NCBI GenBank assembly: GCA_910575055.1
Contig: CAJTDC010000020.1
Coordinates: forward strand, 1-53,636
Length of the DNA: 53,636 bases
Source: Clostridia bacterium
Lineage (GTDB): Bacteria; Bacillota; Clostridia; Lachnospirales; Anaerotignaceae
Direction of reading: 5' to 3'
Positions 48,314 through 53,636 of the stretch are shown piece by piece. The notes beneath the pieces were generated by a model. That model did no database searches. It was not told the origin of the DNA and saw only the letters and a list, made by a program, of their open reading frames with translations. A program made the position numbers and the translations under genes. Each line of letters starts with the position of its first letter. Position 1 is the stretch's first letter.

Positions 48314-49291
48314 GTGGATTATAGAAGACTTAGAAAAAATAAAGCAATTCGTAATTATGTAAAAGAAACAAGAGTATGTTTGGAAAATTTAATATATCCT
48401 TTATTTGTAGTAGAAGGAGAAAATAAAAAACAAGAAATTAGTGCTATGCCTCAAAATTATAGATTTTCAATAGATGAGTTAGTAGAAGAAGCAAAACAAC
48501 TCGTACAGCTAGGCATACAAGGGGTATTACTTTTTGGTATACCTGATGAAAAAGACGATGTTGGTACAACAGCATACTGTGAAGGAAATATAATACAAAA
48601 AGCAATTAAAGCATTAAAACAAACTGTGCCAGAATTATATATTATTGCAGATGTATGTCTTTGTGAGTATACCAATCACGGACATTGTGGTGTGATTTCC
48701 GGTAATGAAATAGACAATGAAAAAACACTTCCTCTTTTGGCAAAAGCAGCGGTGTCTTATGCGAAAGCAGGAGCAGATTGCATTGCACCTTCTGATATGA
48801 TGGATAATAGAATAGCATATATTAGAAAAGCATTGAATAAAAATGGCTATAATGATGTGACAATTATGGCATATAGTGCAAAATATTGTTCAGCTTTTTA
48901 TGGACCTTTTAGAGAAGCAGCACATTCTGCACCACAGTTCGGAGATAGAAAAAGTTATCAAATGGACCCAGCAAATAGAAAAGAAGCGTTAAAAGAAGTA
49001 CAACAAGATATAGCAGAAGGTGCAGACATAGTAATTGTAAAACCGGCTTTGCCTTATTTAGATATATTGTGGCAGGTAAAACAACAAGTAAATGTTCCTG
49101 TGTGTGTTTATCAAGTTAGTGGAGAGTATGCTATGATAAAAGCAGCAGAGCAAATGAATTGGATAGATGGCAAAAAAGTAGCTATGGAAAGTTTGATAGC
49201 GTTAAAAAGAGCAGGAGCGGATATGATAATTACATATTTTGCCAAAGACTTTGCAATGGGACTTTTAAAAGATGGTGATAGTATTGTATAA
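48314..49291 (+). CDS. hemB: Porphobilinogen synthase (delta-aminolevulinate dehydratase)
   Basis: A 325-residue enzyme joining two aminolevulinates. GTG start (MDYRRLRKNKAIRNYVKETR) after AGAAGGTGA. The zinc cysteines stand in DVCLCEYTNHGHCG, and the two lysines that form Schiff bases are in MAYSAKYCSAFYG and VIVKPALPYLDI. It supplies porphobilinogen to HemC upstream. No glutamyl-tRNA reductase or aminolevulinate-forming gene is in this cluster. Confidence 0.95.
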   Translation: MDYRRLRKNKAIRNYVKETRVCLENLIYPLFVVEGENKKQEISAMPQNYRFSIDELVEEAKQLVQLGIQGVLLFGIPDEKDDVGTTAYCEGNIIQKAIKALKQTVPELYIIADVCLCEYTNHGHCGVISGNEIDNEKTLPLLAKAAVSYAKAGADCIAPSDMMDNRIAYIRKALNKNGYNDVTIMAYSAKYCSAFYGPFREAAHSAPQFGDRKSYQMDPANRKEALKEVQQDIAEGADIVIVKPALPYLDILWQVKQQVNVPVCVYQVSGEYAMIKAAEQMNWIDGKKVAMESLIALKRAGADMIITYFAKDFAMGLLKDGDSIV

Positions 49292-49453
49292 AATAGAATA
49301 AATATGCAGTATAGCGTTTTTAATATAAAATAGATAAATGAAATTATATTGTAATATTACTAAATTATTTTTACAAGTATTTTGAAATTCCTTTGCAGTA
49401 TGGAACAGAAGAATTGTGATAGAATAATATAATACAGAAAGGAGAGAAAGTGT

Positions 49454-49945
49454 ATGTTATCAGGAATTGTGATAGATAATATGTTGCTGTGGATTATCAT
49501 AATAGGTATTGTAGGATTAGTACTTTTGATAGCAGAGGCATTGATACCAGGATTTGGAATATTTGGTATATTAGGAACGATGTGTATACTAGGTTCTACA
49601 GTAATGGCAGGTATAAAATATGGCTTTGGTGTATTTTTGATATTGGTAGCGGCTTTAATTATATTGGCTTTAATATTTGTACGTGTTGCACAAACAAAAG
49701 GAGTATATGATAAATTTGTGCTAAAAGAAGTTTTGGATACCAAAGATTTTGACGAAAGTGTGCTACAAGGTATGGAAGGGAAAAAAGGTGTTACTGTCAC
49801 AACAATACAACCTTATGGTAAAATGGAAATAGAAGGAAAACAAATTGATGTATGTTCTGAAGGAGGGTATATTGAAAAAAATAAATCTGTAGAAATTGTT
49901 CAAGTAAAAGGAAAAACAGTTGTAGTAAAAGAAGTTGTGTCATAA
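49454..49945 (+). CDS. NfeD-like membrane protein
   Basis: A 163-residue protein: membrane helices at about 7-30 (MLLWIIIIGIVGLVLLIAEA), 38-60 and 65-80, then a C-terminal OB-fold-like domain (GKKGVTVTTIQPYGKMEIEG, VEIVQVKGKTVVVKEV). NfeD proteins sit next to flotillins and help them assemble membrane microdomains. The flotillin gene follows after 31 bp. The periplasmic protease domain of long NfeD proteins is absent, as usual for this short class. Confidence 0.88.
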   Translation: MLSGIVIDNMLLWIIIIGIVGLVLLIAEALIPGFGIFGILGTMCILGSTVMAGIKYGFGVFLILVAALIILALIFVRVAQTKGVYDKFVLKEVLDTKDFDESVLQGMEGKKGVTVTTIQPYGKMEIEGKQIDVCSEGGYIEKNKSVEIVQVKGKTVVVKEVVS

Positions 49946-49976
49946 AAAAGTGGTGTTTTAAAAGGAGGTTTTAAAT

Positions 49977-50969
49977 ATGTTTGTTGGTATTGGCTTGGGA
50001 GTTACCATATTTGCAATTATAATTATTATTAGTATATTTTTGAGTTTTGTGCCTTTGGGACTTTGGATTTCTGCTATATCCGCAGGAGTAAAAGTAAGTA
50101 TAGCATCATTGATAGGTATGAGAATGAGAAGAGTAAGTGCAGCAAGAATTATACGTCCATTAATAAAAGCACAAAAGGCAGGTATGGACGTAAATGCAAA
50201 TCAGTTAGAGAGCCATTTACTTTCTGGTGGTCACGTAGATAATGTAGTAGATGCACTGATAGCAGCACATAGAGCAAATTTAGATTTGTCATTTGAAAGA
50301 GCAGCAGCGATTGACTTGGCAGGTAGAGATGTTTTTGAAGCAGTAAGAATGAGTGTTACACCTAAAATTATAGAAACCCCTTGGATTTCAGCAGTTGCGA
50401 TAGATGGTATAGAAGTAAAAGTTATTGCAAAAGTAACAGTAAGAGCAAATTTAGGTAGATTAGTAGGTGGTGCAGGAGAAGAAACGATTATAGCTAGAGT
50501 AGGAGAAGGTATTGTTACAACAGTAGGTTCTTCACAGCATCACAGCAGTGTATTAGAAAATCCAGATTCTATTTCTAGAACAGTGCTAGGAAAAGGCCTT
50601 GATAATGGTACAGCATTTGAAATATTGTCTATTGATATAGCAGATGTGGATATTGGAAGAAATATAGGAGCAAATTTGCAAATACAACAAGCAGAAGCAG
50701 ATAAACAAATTGCACAGGCAAAAGCAGAAGAAAGACGTGCAGCAGCAGTAGCAAAAGCGGAAGAAATGAAAGCAGAAGTAGAAAGAATGAAAGCAAAAGT
50801 AATTGAAGCGGAAGCACAGGTGCCTATGGCATTAGCGGAGGCTTTGAGGAGTGGAAATTTAGGCGTAATGGATTATTATAAACTGCAAAATGTGCAGGCA
50901 GATACTACTATGAGAGATAATATAGGAAAAACGGACTTAACAAAAATATTGAATAAAGAGAAAAGATGA
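49977..50969 (+). CDS. floA: Flotillin-like protein FloA
   Basis: A 330-residue SPFH-related protein with an N-terminal membrane anchor ([20 protein letters not shown]), the YqfA-type core ([48 protein letters not shown]-like [16 protein letters not shown]) and a long alanine/glutamate coiled coil ([20 protein letters not shown]) typical of flotillins. It organises membrane domains. GAGG-type ribosome site AAAGGAGG stands 8 bp before the ATG. Confidence 0.95.
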   Translation: MFVGIGLGVTIFAIIIIISIFLSFVPLGLWISAISAGVKVSIASLIGMRMRRVSAARIIRPLIKAQKAGMDVNANQLESHLLSGGHVDNVVDALIAAHRANLDLSFERAAAIDLAGRDVFEAVRMSVTPKIIETPWISAVAIDGIEVKVIAKVTVRANLGRLVGGAGEETIIARVGEGIVTTVGSSQHHSSVLENPDSISRTVLGKGLDNGTAFEILSIDIADVDIGRNIGANLQIQQAEADKQIAQAKAEERRAAAVAKAEEMKAEVERMKAKVIEAEAQVPMALAEALRSGNLGVMDYYKLQNVQADTTMRDNIGKTDLTKILNKEKR

Positions 50970-50984
50970 TATAAATAATAAATA

Positions 50985-51025
50985 AAAAAGATACTGAAAA
51001 CAACGTTGTTTCGGTATCTTTTTTT
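50985..51025 (+). terminator. Rho-independent terminator after floA
   Basis: AAAAAGATACTGAAA pairs with TTTCGGTATCTTTTT, a 15-bp stem with one G-T pair, followed by T-rich sequence. Confidence 0.85.
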
Positions 51026-51057
51026 CAAATAAAATAAAAAAAGAAAGAGGGAAATAT

Positions 51058-51849
51058 ATGAGTGATGTAGTAAAAAAGCAATTAGAAAAAATAGAAAAAC
51101 AAGAGAAAAAATATTTGGAAAAGAAAGAAGGTAAATTATACTGTAAAAAGAAAGCATTTGGAGAAGCTATAGAAAATAAAATACCTGAAAAAGTAAAACA
51201 AGCTATAGAAAAAGCATTTTATAAAGGATTTTTAGTACTTTTTGAAAAGGGTACTGCTGTAATTGAAAAAACATATGATAAAGAAAAAATATTATGGCAA
51301 CATCAATTTTATGAAAATCGTTTTGAGCAGAAAAGAAAAAATAAACAGTTTCAAAAAATGGTAAAAAGTGCAAATCAATGTAATAGAATAAATATGACAA
51401 TAACAACAATAGAAGGTGCAGTATTGGGCATATTAGGTATTGGATTACCAGATATTCCGCTGTTTTTGGCGGTAATATTAAAAGGAATTTATCAAACTGC
51501 ATTACAGTATGGTTTTGACTATGAAGATAAAAGAGAACAAATTTACATATTAAGGCTTATTCGTGCTGCTATGGCAGAACAAAAACAAAAAGAAGAATTT
51601 AATACATTAGTAGAGGAAACAGCAGAATGCATCGAAAAAGGAATTGCTGTACCATATGATTTTGAACAAGAAGTGAAACAAACTTCTCAAGTATTTTCTA
51701 ATGCTATGCTTATAGCAAAAATGATACAAGGTGTGCCTGTAATAGGTGTTGCAGGGAGCGGATATAATGCAATAGTATATCATACAATACTAAAATATTG
51801 TAATATAAAATATAAAAAAAGATATTTGAATAAAAAAAAGAAAGAATAA
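51058..51849 (+). CDS. EcsC-family protein
   Basis: A 263-residue basic protein. The core TTIEGAVLGILGIGLPDIPL with the neighbouring AVILKGIYQTALQYGFDYED matches the EcsC family, so named after the B. subtilis ecs operon; the biochemical role is unknown. A highly charged Lys/Glu N-terminus (KEKYLEKKEG-like) may form a coiled coil. It follows the nfeD-floA pair and has its own start after AGAGGGAAA. Regulation is not evident. Confidence 0.8.
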   Translation: MSDVVKKQLEKIEKQEKKYLEKKEGKLYCKKKAFGEAIENKIPEKVKQAIEKAFYKGFLVLFEKGTAVIEKTYDKEKILWQHQFYENRFEQKRKNKQFQKMVKSANQCNRINMTITTIEGAVLGILGIGLPDIPLFLAVILKGIYQTALQYGFDYEDKREQIYILRLIRAAMAEQKQKEEFNTLVEETAECIEKGIAVPYDFEQEVKQTSQVFSNAMLIAKMIQGVPVIGVAGSGYNAIVYHTILKYCNIKYKKRYLNKKKKE

Positions 51850-51942
51850 AAAAAAGAAAATAGGTTATATTAAGTATTGCAAAAGTGATTTGCATATTGA
51901 TATTCATTTTTATTGTTTAACTTATGAAGGAGGAAAAACAAA

Positions 51943-52110
51943 ATGGAAAAAAACTCAAATAAAAATGCTCAGAAAGACACACAGAAAAATATGAACAGAA
52001 CAGAATTTGCACAGGAATACAGTATTGACACAAGCAAAAGAACAAACAAAACAAATAAAACAGAAAAAAATTGTAACAAAAGTGGTAGCAGCGGAAGTAG
52101 CAGCAACTAA
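51943..52110 (+). CDS. Small Asn/Lys/Ser-rich protein, possibly SASP-like
   Basis: A 55-residue frame MEKNSNKNAQKDTQKNMNRT to the stop at 52108, with GAAGGAGG 9 bp upstream of the ATG. It is hydrophilic, with TEFAQEYS in the middle, which faintly recalls the EFAS/EFAQ box of gamma-type small acid-soluble spore proteins. In the +1 frame the same DNA reads TQAKEQTKQIKQKKIVTKVV for 37 codons to 52133, so a frameshift may have swapped the C-terminus. The family call is a guess. Confidence 0.35.
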   Translation: MEKNSNKNAQKDTQKNMNRTEFAQEYSIDTSKRTNKTNKTEKNCNKSGSSGSSSN

Positions 52111-52154
52111 TATTACTATGAATATTATAAAATAATATTTTAGCACATTATAAG

Positions 52155-52195
52155 GTAACTTCTTTTTGGAATTGCCCAAAAAGAAGTTACTTTTA
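52155..52195 (+). terminator. Strong terminator
   Basis: GTAACTTCTTTTTGG (52155-52169) and CCAAAAAGAAGTTAC (52176-52190) form a perfect 15-bp stem with TTTTATTTT after it. It insulates the rRNA promoters. Confidence 0.88.
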
Positions 52196-52259
52196 TTTTG
52201 CTGAAATATAGGAGATTAAGAAAGATTTTTAAAAAAATGAAAAAAATTGAAAAAAAGTG

Positions 52260-52288
52260 TTGCAAAACCAAAAAAGATGTGTTATAGT
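52260..52288 (+). promoter_or_regulatory. rRNA promoter P1
   Basis: TTGCAA (52260-52265), 17 bp, TATAGT (52283-52288). Confidence 0.55.
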
Positions 52289-52307
52289 ATAAAACGTTCT
52301 TGCTGAG

Positions 52308-52451
52308 AGCACAAAAAAATATTAAAAAAAATAAAAAAAGTGCTTGACAAGCAGAAAAAAGAGAGTATAATAAATACTCGTGACTGCCACAAAAGCAGCA
52401 AATAAAAAAGCACTAAAAAAATATTAAAAAAAGTAAAAAAAGTGCTTGACA
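52308..52451. repeat. Duplicated A-rich block with embedded -35 box
   Basis: An AGCAC block followed by A-rich sequence ending in GTGCTTGACA occurs twice (52308-52349 and 52409-52451), differing by a few bases. Each copy ends in the -35 of the following promoter. The A-tracts look like UP elements. Confidence 0.75.
52344..52371 (+). promoter_or_regulatory. rRNA promoter P2
   Basis: TTGACA (52344-52349), 16 bp, TATAAT (52366-52371), preceded by A-tracts. Both hexamers are perfect consensus. Confidence 0.8.
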
Positions 52452-52474
52452 AAACAAAATATCAATGATAAAAT
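52446..52474 (+). promoter_or_regulatory. rRNA promoter P3
   Basis: TTGACA (52446-52451), 17 bp, TAAAAT (52469-52474). The leader that follows includes CTTGAAAACTGAACAG, a typical clostridial 16S leader motif. Confidence 0.75.
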
Positions 52475-52636
52475 AGTTGATGTCGATTTCGAAAGAAGTC
52501 GAAAAAAGGAAATAAATTGATCCTTGAAAACTGAACAGTTAAGAAATAAAACACAACCCAAGTCTATTCAAATTTTTTGTAGATTTTTAGAAAAAAATCT
52601 AATATAAAAAAGTCAGAGTAATCTGAGACGAGGATT

Positions 52637-53636
<1,000 letters not shown>

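Noticed and set aside
51850-51942. tRNA gene near the rRNA operon
   Set aside because: No cloverleaf or TTCGA-type T loop could be found.

Overview
The window is a low-GC (roughly 30 percent, by eye) clostridial chromosome segment. The first kilobase of a 16S rRNA gene at the right end has a Firmicutes/Clostridia sequence, and the housekeeping genes and the dnaE-pfkA-pyk order also fit Clostridia. I place it near the Lachnospiraceae-like clostridia (cluster XIV) but cannot name a species from the sequence alone.

Positions 1-14585 are the right part of an integrated element that starts left of the window. It has a lambda-like immunity region (BRO antirepressor fragment, Cro-like and CI-like regulators with shared operators, 1-1140), a truncated ParA with repeated motifs (1343-2900), the C-terminal fragment of a tyrosine integrase, a RepA-like AAA ATPase followed by iteron-like GCAA repeats, a broken small ICE gene and an oriT-like block (2850-5440). 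A defence island follows: a single-chain MmeI-like restriction-modification enzyme, a two-gene Gabija system (OLD nuclease plus UvrD-like helicase), a decayed second copy of the MmeI C-terminus, and a HicA/HicB toxin-antitoxin pair. The element appears to end in a duplicated 3' end of the EF-Tu gene (tuf) with tuf's own terminator, which makes tuf the likely integration target.

Positions 14730-25300 are a scrapyard of mobile DNA: an inactivated IS200/IS605 element cut by an IS1-family insertion, a relaxase-like remnant, a two-component system with a secreted PepSY-like protein, ghosts of TnpV and of a cysteine-rich KTR protein, a GC-richer TetR plus two-gene ABC exporter cassette, and an IS1-like ghost.

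Positions 25345-52626 look like ordinary chromosome. They hold a glycyl radical enzyme operon (XRE-cupin regulator, enzyme, activase), an orphan BlaI/MecI regulator, an EFR1 flavodoxin-ferredoxin, an HD hydrolase, an HxlR/nitroreductase/monooxygenase stress unit, dnaE, pfkA, pyk, a methyltransferase, a MerR/carboxymuconolactone decarboxylase pair with a MerR-type promoter, nadE, lexA, a tetrapyrrole operon (precorrin-2 dehydrogenase, hemC, cobA-hemD, hemB), an NfeD/flotillin/EcsC membrane cluster and a small Asn/Lys-rich ORF. Three tandem promoters embedded in a duplicated A-rich block lead into the 16S rRNA gene.

I did not find a system that is clearly new as a whole. The best leads are the defence island bracketed by two MmeI C-termini, the tuf attachment site with an unrecognised 184-residue gene next to it, and the glycyl radical enzyme that lacks the usual eliminase glutamate.
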